From NCBI GenBank assembly GCA_051294375.1, contig CM119269.1, forward strand, positions 4,094,626-4,158,625: a DNA stretch of 64,000 nucleotides. Direction: 5' to 3'. The translations under genes and the position numbers were made by a program. The notes under the pieces were generated by a model. That model was not told the DNA's origin, made no database searches, and worked only from the letters and a program-made list of their open reading frames with translations. Shown here piece after piece: positions 50,600-61,429 of this stretch. Source of the DNA: Paraspadella gotoi (taxonomy: Eukaryota; Chaetognatha). Numbering within the stretch: position 1 is the stretch's first letter; each line of letters starts with the position of its first letter.

Positions 50600-51240
50600 A
50601 CGAGATCGAATTCCTCAATTCTGCTTGGTTTCTCCACTTGAGTTTTGTTCAGTTCGTTCTTGTATTCTTCTTTGGCAATTTTCTCCACCATCGAAAGGAA
50701 ATATGAGATGTTTACCTCCATCTTATTGTCAGAGTTGAGGGTGACGTTCGCAAACTTTTTCATGAGGGCTTCCCCGGTTTTTTCGAGAAAATCTTCCACG
50801 TCGATATCCTCACGCTCCTTCTCCACCATTTCGAGGAGAATCTCGAGGGCCTCGTCTCCGACCTTGTCCTCGATGAAATCCTTCAACTCGATCACGTCTT
50901 TCGTCTTCGTTTTCTTGAAGGCCGGGTTGTTGAGGCTCTGGTTGTTCATCGTCGCGTTCAACCACATCATGTGATTCGGGTGAAGCGTGTCGTTGATGTG
51001 GACGTCCTTGAAGCCAAGATCCGCGGTGCCGTTGGGAAACTTGATCTTCAGTTTTTCGAGCAGCTTTCCGCCGAACTTATGAAGAAACTCTCTGGCTTCC
51101 TTCTCGATTCTTTCAAACTCTTTTTCATAACGATGGGTATTCTTGAAGCAGTCATCCTTGAACTGTAAGTTCAAATGTGCCTCGTATTTGGTGTTGTCTC
51201 CGCTCGCTCTTCCCTTGGAGTAATACTTCTTCTCGGTTTT
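50600..51240 (-). CDS. Secreted ZP-C-like protein, exon 5 (large glycosylated region)
   Basis: The longest exon, 641 bases: KTEKKYYSKGRASGDNTKYE ... FLHKFGGKLLEKLKIKFPNG ... LKDFIEDKVGDEALEILLEM ... YKNELNKTQVEKPSRIEEFD. At least six N-x-S/T sites (NGT, NDT, NAT, NQS, NVT, NIS) lie in it, as expected of a secreted glycoprotein, with long charged helices. The end GT/GTGAGC is phase 2. No homologous family is recognised. Confidence 0.88.
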
Positions 51241-51355
51241 CTGCATTCAAAGATTAACAGACGAATCAATAGTTCAATGAATACAATTTCGAGTAAATGA
51301 ATGAATGATGGGAAACGTTTTATATACGAGGGCGATGAGAGAATCCCCGACTCAC

Positions 51356-51496
51356 CATATTGGTGCATCTATTGACATCGATGACGGCTCGGGCCATTTC
51401 CCAATCGTCCCATTCTTCAAACGGCAAACCACGCGGCAGGTGGTCGGGGGAGAAATATTCTTTAACCCCCTCCATCATTTTATGAAAGTCTTTTTT
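51356..51496 (-). CDS. Secreted ZP-C-like protein, exon 4
   Basis: 47 codons: KKDFHKMMEGVKEYFSPDHL, PRGLPFEEWDDWEMARAVID, VNRCTNM. Acceptor CCGCAG, donor GTGAGT, phase 0 both sides. Confidence 0.88.
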
Positions 51497-51577
51497 CTGC
51501 GGACGAGAAAATAAATACGACACGAATGCTTTAATATATTTTCAAAAGGTTTAAAAGGAGTTTTAAAAAAAAGTTAC

Positions 51578-51982
51578 CTTGTAGAGTTGATAATCGGATT
51601 CGACCATATAATGACCCATGTTCTCGGGATGGGTCAAAGTATCCCAAATCAACTGCGTGTAATTTTGGTCGATGTCCTTGAGCTGTTGACGCAAGTAGAT
51701 CATCGTGGAGATGACGTCCATGTTCTTTCTCTTTTCCGGATCCCATTCCATGTACTTTTCCATGCCGGTGTAGTATTTCTTTATCAAATCGTCCAATTTC
51801 ATGTGATGCATCTTCAGTACGTCGTCAATCTTCATATGAGCGTATTTTTTTATTTCATCGACGCTCTTGATGCCCATTTCATTGAGAAACATCATTATAT
51901 ACTTGACGACTCCTTGGACGTCAGTCTTGAAGGGACAATAGGCATAATCGTCACTGCCTTTCGGGTGAAAAGAGATCCAGAA
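51578..51982 (-). CDS. Secreted ZP-C-like protein, exon 3 (helical region)
   Basis: 135 codons, phase 0 at both ends: FWISFHPKGSDDYAYCPFKT, MMFLNEMGIKSVDEIKKYAH, MKIDDVLKMHHMKLDDLIKK, then TMIYLRQQLKDIDQNYTQLI. It is rich in Met, Lys and Asp and helix-forming, with one N-glycosylation site (NYT). Two related segments, KKYAHMKIDDVLKMHHMKLDDLIKKYY, suggest an internal repeat. No known domain is recognised. Confidence 0.88.
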
Positions 51983-52040
51983 CTGAAAGGGGGAAAGTAA
52001 TTTGAATCAAAAGACCGATTTACGTACTTACTTTTTTTTC

Positions 52041-52043
<3 letters not shown>

Positions 52044-52135
<92 letters not shown>

Positions 52136-52140
52136 TTCTC
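52044..52140. repeat. (TTTC)n tetramer microsatellite in intron 2
   Basis: About 24 TTTC units between exons 2 and 3. It explains the long Ser/Phe or Lys/Glu open frames here. Confidence 0.95.
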
Positions 52141-52149
52141 TCTACTCAC

Positions 52150-52307
52150 GTCCTCGATTTCGCAGTCATCCTTTTTCGACATATACTCGACGACCATCTT
52201 GATCTTTCCAGACTTATCGCATCGGCATTCCATGGTGAGGCCATTGTTATCGCCAAAGTCGACCATGTCCTTTCCGGTGTTGTACATGCCCGCTGGCATG
52301 CTGACGC
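52150..52307 (-). CDS. Secreted ZP-C-like protein, exon 2
   Basis: Encodes GVSMPAGMYNTGKDMVDFGD, NNGLTMECRCDKSGKIKMVV, EYMSKKDDCEIED. Three cysteines (ECRC, DDC) point to an extracellular disulphide-bonded region. Acceptor CTTCAG, donor GAC/GTGAGT, phase 0. Confidence 0.88.
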
Positions 52308-52570
52308 CTGAAGAGATAAATACCAAAAGTAATTAAAGAAAAGGTCGTTTCACTTTTAAATGTTAAATCCACATGCATGAGTTGAGCGGTGGTAAAGTTA
52401 ACAATATTGTTGAGCATTGCGAGAGTCAGATCTTAAAATTGATTGTATCACAACCTTTCACCGTCTTCTTTTTCAGAAATCTAGATTGCCACTAACCAAG
52501 CTTTACACAAGCTTAGTTTCCTTTACCAATTGCTTACTTTCTCGCCAATAATCACGGCGTCCTCCCTTAC

Positions 52571-52619
52571 CTATCAGCGACGCGACGAGAAGAGTTGCCA
52601 ACCAAATAGTCGCCGCCAT
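52571..52619 (-). CDS. Secreted ZP-C-like protein, exon 1 (signal peptide)
   Basis: ATG with MAATIWLATLLVASLIG, a short hydrophobic signal peptide, donor GTAAGG in phase 1. It is the only ATG preceding the mature sequence. The next exon at 52150-52307 completes the Gly codon. Confidence 0.85.
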
Positions 52620-53289
52620 CTTTTTTTTTTTGTGGAGCAGAATAAGTTAAAGAGAAATACTATTTTTTTTCCTTTTTAAATCCGATTGGTTTTCGGTGCG
52701 GTTTCCACCGTCGATAGACCGATCTTTTGGGAGACACCTATTTATAAAGGGAGGAGGAAGAGGAGGAGAAGCGGGGGTCTCGGGGAATGAATACACCGGG
52801 CCGAATGACGAACCAACCGGTTTAGATCGAGGCTAGGGTGAGTTAGCAGCTCGTGATCGTACTTACCCGTCGGATATCGGTCAAGTCAATGTCACGCGAA
52901 GATTTAGTGACGTCGGAAATGAAGGACGTGAGATCGTTGACGCAAAAGATTAATCAGTTATAGGGAAATGTGATTAAAGGTAATGCGATGTTATAATTTA
53001 GTCGATACCATGAGCATAAAACGGGCTTTTAAATTCAGATGGTCCTACGATCATTACAAATTAAAATCTAGTTTTTTTAATAAATAAAATAAATAAATAA
53101 TTAAAATCTAGTTTTTTTTTTCAATTTGAAACGATTTTGACCTGAAAATCAATTTAAATTCATTATTTCAAATAAAAAAATCAAATCTGCGTTTCTATCT
53201 AAAATATGATCACAAAATTTGAGAAATCACATTCAATTTATGATATCTAAAAGCTTTCGACTTCAAGCAATTGTATTCTCTCAACTCAA

Positions 53290-53560
53290 CTCAATAATGA
53301 ATGGAATTAAATGAATTGAATAAAATGAATTGAATGAAATGAATGAAATGAATTGAATAAAATGAATTGAATAAAATGAAAAGAATTGACTAAAATGAAT
53401 TGAATGAAATGAATTGAATAAAATGAATTGAATGAAATAAATTGAATGAAATGAATTGTATGAAATGAATTGAATGAAATGAAATGAATGAAATAAATTG
53501 AATAAAATGAATTGAATAAAATGAATTGAATAAAATGAATTAAATAAAATGAATTGAATG
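53290..53560. repeat. ATTGAATAAAATGA minisatellite (10-15 bp unit)
   Basis: About twenty units of ATGAATTGAATAAA / ATGAATTGAATGAA. A noisy mirror array lies at 36540-36760. Confidence 0.9.
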
Positions 53561-54566
53561 GAATTTTGTATGTGGGTAGGAAAGTGTGTGATTGAGCAGG
53601 AAATCAAGTATCGATGGAATCGTTTGAGTGGAAATGAGTTTAAAAAAACAAAGAACCTGTTTAACTAATTGATTATGCTTTATTTTATTTTTATTTTAAA
53701 TGTGAATGCAGGGTGTATTAATTAATCAAATAATTAATCAGTTAATTAATCAATTAGTCGATAAATTAATCAATAATTAATCAATCAGATCCGACATTGT
53801 TTGCTCAAACTTGTTGCATAATTTATCATAATTCGATGTTCTGACATGATATTAGTGAGTGCCCGACAAGATTGAGGGGGCGGACCGACGGACCGACAAA
53901 GTGAATTATAGAGTCGGGATCTGCTGATAAGCACATCCGACTAAAAACCGGTTCGGGGGTCCCGGGACTCTGGACCGATTCGAGCCGACGCCCAAAACCA
54001 TTTGAAATCAGTATTCGAGAAAACAGGAACTGTTTTGAAAATTGTCCCGCGCGGAGAAGCGCAAAAGCGGAGAAGAATTTCCGTCGCCGGTACGTCTCAA
54101 TGGTACTCACTCTCCCGAGGGACTGGGAGAAATTTCCAATTTATTTTTATACAGAGGAGAATAGACGGGATATACGAGCTGGTAGAATTGATTGACTTAT
54201 ATTTTGAAATTGGTCTGAGTAAACTATATTATGAAAGACATCAAATCGTTGTGAAGGGATTAATTAAGGATCTTTGGATTATACGTCGGTCTTACTAAAA
54301 GCTATTAGTATTACCCCAGACCTTCGGGCTGGGAATTCGAAAGTCTAACTCTGTCGGTACGGTAGATATTCCCTAGATAGGCCTCCATCACTCTTACAAG
54401 ATAATCACATAGCAGCTTTCAATTAAAACTTTCTCACAGTTTCGTTTATCCATTCCCAGAGTACCTGCCTTCCCTATCAATGAAGTTGCATAATATTTCA
54501 AAGTACTCCGCCTACCATCAAAATACAGGGAGCGGAATTTTATGAAATTGGTAAAACCAATTTATA

Positions 54567-54703
<137 letters not shown>

Positions 54704-54760
54704 TTTTATTTATATAGTTATTTATTTATTTATGTATTTATTTCTTTCTATCTTTTCCGT

Positions 54761-54804
<44 letters not shown>

Positions 54805-55998
54805 TTTATCTTTCTTTCTTTCATTATATCTTTTTTCTTTTTTTTTCTCGACGACGACTCGACGACGAACTGATGATGAACTTCGATTAACAACGCCCTC
54901 AGTCGCGACAACTCGAAGTAAGGGAGGTATATTCACACTGCCTCACAGCCTCGGAAACGTTTTTTTACGATTGACGATTTTTGGCTCTGAAATCGTTTTC
55001 CAACTTTCGATTTCATTGTCGTCAGAAAACCAGATCCCTATACTAAAGAAAACAACTTTGGTTCTCTCCCGTAGGGAGACAGTCCGGTCTTGGCGTGGAA
55101 AGAGCGCGAAGGGATCACGCGGTGGTACAACGAGATTGACGCAGGCTGAGGGCCGTACGACCGGCGGCGAATCGCAGCCGGGGCGCGGACTTTTTTTTAT
55201 TTTGGAGGAAAGGGTCTCGCGCCCACGCTTTGTTTTATTAAGGAAAGACGGAAAGACGGATTTTAGCGGATTAGAAAAGTGACAAATCTGCCATCGTTCT
55301 TAAGGGAGCAAGGTTTGACAGAGGGGGGGGGGAATTGAATTAAAAGTGTTTTAATTAGTATATTTTATCAATCAACTTTTTAATACGACGCGGACGGGAT
55401 TGACGGGCTGATTGTTTATTTACCGTCATTCATCCAGACTTTGGTCAGTAAGTTCAGAAGTGTTGGGGTGAGTTATCGAGCAAGGTTTTTGCCACGACGG
55501 AAGCAATAACCAATAACAGTTTCGTGAACGGACGCGAATCGATCGCGATGAGACGGTCTCGATACAATTTGTATTTTTAATATTTTGTCCTCGATACTTT
55601 TCCTTAATCTGATTCATTCTCGATGTTTATAAAGTATTCACAACAACAACGACAACACCCGTCTCCTTCAATGCTACAACGACGACGAAAAAACTTACTT
55701 GACGACAAATTAAAAAAAAAAGAACAACGACAAGAATCGCATTTCAAAAATAAAAAAAACAAAAAAAAAACACGAAAAGGTAAGGTAATCAAACCGGGTA
55801 CTGTTCAAATGCTGCTACGCATCTCTCTCGTCTTATAATAAGAACAAGCACCTTATCGTTTATCGCTTATTTTAGCGGGAGCCGACCAAATTCAAATTTT
55901 AATGGGAACAGAAAGTCTTTTTTTTTTTTTTTTAAAGTGGAATTTAGAGGAAACAAAGTGTTTTTTGAATTTGTTACAACGATTTATTTTCAATAAAG

Positions 55999-56036
55999 GG
56001 ACATGTTTCGACTCTTTGGGTTCGAGTCTTCTCAGC
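55999..56036 (-). ncRNA. Hammerhead-like ribozyme core, GACTC/GAGTC subtype
   Basis: The minus strand reads GCTGAGAAGACTCGAACCC, AAAGAGTC, GAAA, CATGTCC. The CTGATGA box has lost two bases here; it is intact at 60411-60448. Stem II GACTC/GAGTC, GAAA and the ACATGTC cleavage context are all present. Confidence 0.6.
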
Positions 56037-56098
56037 ATTTGAAATTCACAAACTTTTCAGTTGTTTTCATTGACTTTGGAGAGAAGAAGGAGAGAGAG

Positions 56099-56100
56099 AT

Positions 56101-56160
<60 letters not shown>

Positions 56161-56176
56161 CGAGAGAGAGAGAGAG
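56099..56176. repeat. (GA)n microsatellite inside the TIR element
   Basis: Interrupted GA array. The same position in the element holds (CT)n in the reversed copies. Confidence 0.95.
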
Positions 56177-56547
56177 CTTCCAACAAAGAATTGAGTAAAG
56201 GACAGTGGTCAGATGTGAGGATAGGTGAAAAAAAAAAAAATCGTTGTAACAAATTCAAAAACACTTGTTTTCCTCTAAATTTTTAATGCTTTATTGCCTA
56301 ATGTTTAGATTAATTTTTTAAATTTATTTGTTTATTATGAAATAATGCTTTCCTAATTTATCGATCGATNNNNNNNNNNTTTAGATTAATTTTTTTAATC
56401 TATTTGTTTATTATGAAATAACGTTTTCTTAATTTATCGATCGATTAATCAATTAAAAAAAAAATATAACTTTTTATTTTTACAAATTAATTAAAATTAA
56501 TTAAAAAATTATCCATTTTTTATTTTTTTTTTTTTTTTACAAATTTT

Positions 56548-56860
56548 TTACCTCCTTTTTCGTCCGTAAGGCTGAGCGTTCTGACCGGGGGGCGCGGTCA
56601 TGCCATTCATGGCACCGCCCATTTGTCCACCCATCATCATGCTCATCATTTTACTTCCACCCTTCTTGGTGCAGGCTGAGTCGTCGAAGCCATGATCCAG
56701 GGTCTTGTCGGCGCAGATGTCGACGTCGCACTCGAGTTCCACGCTGTTCTTGTCCATCGTCCTCGCCTTCTCCGACCACGAGAACGCCTGGAACTTGATC
56801 ACGGCGTTCTCGTATTCGCCGTCGTGGCGCTCGACGGCGTGAGATTCCCAATCCTCATTC
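56548..56860 (-). CDS. Secreted ZP-C-like protein, exon 9 (end of ZP-C, Met/Gly tail)
   Basis: Acceptor TACAG, first base completes the Met codon from exon 8. NEDWESHAVERHDGEYENAV, IKFQAFSWSEKARTMDKNSV, ELECDVDICADKTLDHGFDD, SACTKKGGSK match the last strands of ZP-C: 'hxFxAFxhxxx...hxhxCxVxhC...C'. A Met/Gly/Gln tail (MMSMMMGGQMGGAMNGM) and QPYGRKRR end the protein, RKRR being a furin-type site at the very end. On the minus strand this exon lies 5' of exons 1-8, which is the wrong order, while in both forward noisy copies it follows exon 8. Confidence 0.82.
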
Positions 56861-57090
56861 CTGTACGGAGAGAGAAGTTTGGTCGAAACCTCTCTCTCTT
56901 CTCTCTCTCTCTTCTCTCTTCTTCTCTCTCTCTTCTCTGCTCTCTCTCTCTCTCTCTCTCTTCTGCTCTCTTTATTCTCTGACTTTTTCTCTTTTCATAA
57001 AATATTAGTTTTTCTTTCTTTTGGATGAAATTAGTCAAGTATCTGGAAAAACAATTGCTTTTAGAAAGACACGTTTGTGTTATTCGTTTG

Positions 57091-57145
57091 CTGTTGACGC
57101 ATTCAAAGGATGCAGCACAGGGATTCTGGAGACACTCATTCACAT
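57091..57145 (-). CDS. Calcium-binding EGF exon, truncated by a misjoin
   Basis: DVNECLQNPCAASFECVNS, then the sequence switches abruptly to DNA found elsewhere (near 61070-61085 inverted). The full exon is on the plus strand at 61978-62098. Confidence 0.75.
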
Positions 57146-57428
57146 CTGTCAAATAACCAAAGAGAGAAGAATTAAAGATACTGTAGTTGTAATTGTCAAT
57201 AGACATGAGTTTTTTTTAGAAATTGGTACAAACTGTCCATATTTTTGACAAATAATAATAATATTGATAAATAAATGACTATATACATATTATTTTTTTA
57301 TTACATCTAAAGGGTAACTTAATTATTCAAAATTATCCTCGAACAGTTTCAATCCTTTAATAACTGAACTTGTTTTCAAAAACCATTTCATTTTTTTTGT
57401 CTGACTATGCTTAGTATGCAATGCTTAC

Positions 57429-57703
57429 CCTCACAAGACGGCGGGATTTGTGGGACCCAAGCGGTGGCCGTACGGTAGTAAATGAGGCCATCGGCCTTTT
57501 GCACCATCTCACGACAGCGTTGAGTGGCGGCACCTTTGTTGATAAATCCTGAATCGCACACAAATGTGGCTTGTGATCCTATCTTCACATCGTCAGTTAG
57601 ACTCGTCTTTCCATTCACGACCGACGGACGAGAGTTGCACTCCTCGCGTCCCATCACGACAAAGTTCATTGTGAGCTTTTGCGCCGGTTCGGTGGAGACG
57701 GAT
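57429..57703 (-). CDS. CCP (sushi) domain exon of an extracellular protein
   Basis: Encodes MGREECNSRPSVVNGKTSLT, DDVKIGSQATFVCDSGFINK, GAATQRCREM, then a longer insert AWVPQIPPSCEG. The order C...NG...GSxxxFxCxxGFxxxGxxxxxC...W...C is a CCP/sushi module with four Cys and the final Trp. Acceptor TCATAG; donor GTAAGC in phase 1, which matches the following calcium-binding EGF exon. Such modules occur in secreted or cell-surface adhesion and complement-like proteins. Confidence 0.85.
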
Positions 57704-58174
57704 CTATGAAGGATTAATTGATTGGCAATGGTTTAAATGATTGATTTTATTGATTTATGGGGATTTTATTTTATTCTTTGATGGTGAAGACGGCGGGGAC
57801 GGGAGCAACCCTCTTTTGCGTGTTTGATCAAAGTCTGACAGAAATCTTCTTATTCACTCATTTTAAGAAAGAAAAAAAAAAGAAAAAAAGGGAAAAAAGA
57901 AAGAAAAAGAAAAGAAAAGAGAAAGAAAGAAGAAAAGAAAGAAAGAAGAAAGAAGAAAGAGAAAGACAAAAGAAAAGAAAGAGAAAAGAGAAGAAAGAGA
58001 AAGAAAAAAAGAAAGAAAGAAGGAAAAAAAAAGTAAGTACGTAAATCGGGTCTTTTATTCAAATTATACTTCCCCCTTTTCAGTTCTGATCCTCTTTTCC
58101 ATTACCCGAAAAGCAGTGACGATTATGCCTTGGCCCTTCAGACTGCGACGTCCAAGGAGTCGTCAAGTATATAA

Positions 58175-60090
58175 AATTGAATGTTTCTCAATGAAATGGG
58201 ATACAAGAGCGTCGATGAAATAAAAAAATACGCTCATATGAAGCAATTTGACGACGTCACTGAGATGCCACCTTATGAAATTGGACGATTTGATAAAAAT
58301 ACTACACCGGCATGGAAAAAGTTACATGGAATGCGGATCCGGAAAAAGAGGAAAAACATGGGACGCTCATCTCCACGAGAATCTCTTACGTCAACAGCTC
58401 AAGGAACATGAACCAAAATTAAAAACGCAGTTGATTTGGGGATACCCTTGACCCATCCCGAGAACATGGGTCATTTAATGGTCGAATCCGATTATCAAAA
58501 CTCTATCCAAAGGTACCTTTTTTTTAAAACTCTTTTAAAACCTTGTTGAAAATTATTATAGCATTCGTGTGTATTTATTTTCTCGTCGCGCAGAGAAAAA
58601 AGACTGTCGATGAAGATGATGGAGGGGTTAAAGAATATTTCCTCCCCCGACCACCGCCGCGTGTTTTTGGCCGTTTGAAGAATGGGACCGATGGGGAAAT
58701 GGCCCGAAGCCGTCAATCGATGTCAATAGATGCACCAATATGGTGGAGTCGGGGATTCTCTCATCGCCCTCGTATATAAAACGTTCCCATCAATCATTCA
58801 TTTACTCTCGAAATTGTATTCATTGAATATTGGATTCGGTATGTTAATCTTTGAAATGGCAGAAAACACGAGAAGAAGTTTACTCAAGGGAAGAGCGAGC
58901 GGAAACAACACCAAATACGAAGGCCAACATGTTGAACTTACAGGTTCAAGAGGTGATGCTCAAGAGATACCATCGTTATGAAAAAGGTTTGAAGAATCGA
59001 GAAGGAAGGCCCAGAGAGTTTTCTTCATAAGTTTGCGGGAAAGCTTGCTCGAAAAACTGAAGATTCAAGTGTTCCAACGGCACCGCGCGGAATCTTGGGC
59101 TTTCAAGGAGTCCACATAACGAACACGCTCACCCCGTAATCACATGATGTGGTGAACCGCGACGCTGAAACCAGCAGCTCTCAACAACCCGCCTTAAGAA
59201 ACGAAGACGAAAGACGTGATCGAGTTTTGAAGGATTTCATCGAGGACAAGGTCGGAAGACGAGGGGCCCGAGATTCTCCTCGAAATGGTGGAGAAGGAGC
59301 GTGAGATAATCGACGGGGAAGATTTTCTCGAAAAAAAAACGGGGAGCCCTCATGAAAAATTTGCGAACGTCCACCCTCAACTCTGACAATAAGATGGAGG
59401 TAAAATCTCATATTTCCTTTTCGATGGGGTGGGAAAAATTGCCAAAGAAGAATATCAAAGAACGAACTGAACAAAAACCAAGTGGAGAGAAACCAAAAGG
59501 GCACAGAAAAAAATTGAGGAAATTGATCTCGTGTGAGCAACATTTGTTAATAGTTTCAAAAATTATTTTTAATTTGTTTGTTATATCATTTTCAGTTGGC
59601 TCCTTCTTTCAGTTGCGAATACAAGGGAAATGTCCCACGTATCTACTAAACTCCAAATCAATAGCAGAACAGAAAACACATGAACATGGAGATTGAAATT
59701 ACGCCTTTCGTGAGTTTAATTTTTTTCCTTTTTTTCCCCCTTTTTTTTAACTGATGCTTTTTTTTCAGGCTTCACGTCAGGATGGGAGGCATGTGGACAG
59801 ATATACGCATGAAAAGGGAGGCGATCGCTGGGGAGACGATAAAGAAACCGGCATGGTCAAAATGAGACTGGATCAAAGTGTCGGTCACTGGTTTGCCAAA
59901 AGGATTCTAGACGCGGTTTCAGGGAGTGCAGGGTACGCTTGCGAACGAATCTTGTTAAAAGATATTGTTAAAATTGAGGATTGAAAAATTTGATCGTATA
60001 TATTTCTCTTTCTTAATCAAGGCGATTCCAAAGACTACGACTACGTCGTTATTGTCAAAGGAGAACAGCTTCACTGCGCTTTCATGTAAT
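58175..60090 (+). pseudogene. Noisy forward copy of the secreted ZP-like gene (exons 3-8)
   Basis: Pieces of exons 3 to 8 occur in order on the plus strand: MFLNEMG.KSVDEIKKYAHM at 58181, exon 4 near 58600, exon 5 near 58870-59540, exon 6 near 59620, exon 7 near 59775-59935 and exon 8 near 60030. Frames break every 50-100 bases, mostly at homopolymers. This order includes exon 9 downstream at 60565-60870 and is the best guide to the true gene layout. Confidence 0.8.
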
Positions 60091-60163
60091 TCGTAATAAA
60101 GTTTTTTTAAAGTAAATTCCACTTTACATGTGATAATCCTTTCTTTTTCGTTGTTATTTGGTA

Positions 60164-60282
60164 TTTAGAGGAAACAGATGTTTTTGAATTTGTTACAACG
60201 ATTTTTTTTTTTTCACCTATCCTCACATCTGACCACTGTACCCTTTACTCAATTCTTTGTTGGAAGCTCTCTCTCTCTCTCG

Positions 60283-60342
<60 letters not shown>

Positions 60343-60506
60343 AATCTCTCTCTCCTTCTTCTCTCCAAAGTCAATGAAAAACAACTGAAAAGTTTGTTGA
60401 ATTTCAAATGCTGATGAAGACTCGAACCAAAGAGTCGAAAACATGTCCCTTTTATTGAAAATAAATCGTTGTAACAAATTCAAAAAAACACTTTGTTTCC
60501 TCTAAA
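60164..60506. mobile_element. TIR element with hammerhead core, forward copy in intron 8
   Basis: Same ends as 55943-56279 in the opposite orientation (TTTAGAGGAAAC ... GTTTCCTCTAAA). It sits between exon 8 and exon 9 of the forward gene copy, with the hammerhead core in the gene's sense strand. Confidence 0.7.
60411..60448 (+). ncRNA. Hammerhead-like ribozyme core, best conserved copy
   Basis: CTGATGA, A, GACTC-GAACCAAA-GAGTC, GAAAA, CATGTCC. All three landmarks of a hammerhead are in order: CTGATGA box, a five-pair stem II and the GAAA box. ACATGTC follows, with ACATGT self-complementary and GTC as cleavage triplet. The very short stem III would need pairing between two molecules. Stem I pairing with the flanks is weak by eye. 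Confidence 0.6.
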
Positions 60507-60564
60507 TTCCACTTTAAAAAAAAAAAAAAAAGACTTGTTTCGACAAACTCTCTCTCTCCGTACA

Positions 60565-60870
60565 GGAATGAGGATTGAATCTCACGCCGTCGAGCGCCAC
60601 GACGGCGAATACGAGAACGCCGTGATCAAGTTCCAGGCGTTTCCGTGGTCGGAGAAGGGCGAGGACGATGAACAAGAAACAGCGTGGAACCTCGAGTGCG
60701 ACGTGCGACATCTGCGCCGACAAGACCCTGGATCATGGCTTCGACGACTCGCCTGTACCAAGAAGGGTGGAAGTAAAATGATGAGCTATGTGATGGGTGG
60801 ACAAATGGGCGGTGCCATGAATGGCATGACCGCGCCCCCCGGTCAGAACGCTCCAGCCTTACGGACGAAA
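60565..60870 (+). pseudogene. Noisy forward copy of the ZP-like last exon
   Basis: Acceptor CCGTACAG, then ESHAVERHDGEYENAVIKFQ with a nearby deletion, later ICADKTLDHGF in another frame and MMSYVMGGQMGGAMNGMTAP. It follows exon 8 and the TIR element in the expected order. Confidence 0.8.
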
Positions 60871-61197
60871 AAGAGGTTAAAAAAATTTGTTAAAAAAAAA
60901 AAAAAAAATAAAAAAATGGATAATTTTTTTAATTAATTTTAATTAATTGTAAAAATAAAAGTTATATTTTTTTTAATTGATTAATCGATCGATAAATTAG
61001 GAAAGCATTATTTCATAATAAACAATAATTAAAAATTAATCTAAACATTAGGCAATAAAGCCATTAAAAAAACGAATAACACAAACGTGTCTTTCTAAAA
61101 GCAATTGTTTTTCCAGATACTTGACTAATTTCATCCAAAAGAAAGAAAAACTAATATTTTATGAAAAGAGAAAAAGTCAGAGAAATAAAGAGAGCAG

Positions 61198-61198
61198 A

Positions 61199-61230
<32 letters not shown>

Positions 61231-61258
61231 AGAGAAAAGAGAGAGAGAAGAGAGAGAG
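61198..61258. repeat. (GA)n microsatellite, interrupted
   Basis: Corresponds to the CT array at 56890-56965 in inverted position. Confidence 0.9.
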
Positions 61259-61429
61259 TAAAATGAGTGAATAAGAAGATTTCTGTCAGACTTTGATCAA
61301 AACACGCAAAAGAGGGTGCTCCCGTCCCGCCGTCTTCACCATCAAAGAATAAAATAAAATCCCATAATCAATAAAATCAATCATTTAAACCATTGCCCAT
61401 CATTAATCCTTCATAGATCCGTCTCCACC

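Larger units (their letters stand above)
55943..56279. mobile_element. TIR element carrying a hammerhead-like core, clean copy
   Basis: About 337 bp. The left end TTTAGAGGAAACAAAGTG... ACAACGATTT and the right end AAATCGTTGTAACAAATTC...TCCTCTAAA are inverted repeats of about 43 bp. In between lie the hammerhead core (55999-56036), a GA array (56099-56176) and TTCCAACAAAGAATTGAGTA. There is no coding frame, so the element is non-autonomous. It lies in intron 8 of the secreted gene, judging from the forward copy at 60164-60506. Confidence 0.7.

Noticed and set aside
51895-52326. A single 143-codon minus-strand frame through exon 2 and the TTTC array
   Set aside because: The Lys/Glu/Arg run is the (TTTC)n microsatellite of intron 2. 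Exon 2 ends at a good donor before it.
54971-55282. A 103-codon plus-strand frame (LVLSRRETVRSWRGKSAKGS)
   Set aside because: The mirrored copy near 34790-35050 does not keep the frame, and the product is just GC-rich DNA read as Arg/Gly; no motif.
57757-58044. A 95-codon Lys/Arg-rich plus-strand frame
   Set aside because: A purine (GAAA)n tract; it is the noisy counterpart of the TTTC array in intron 2.
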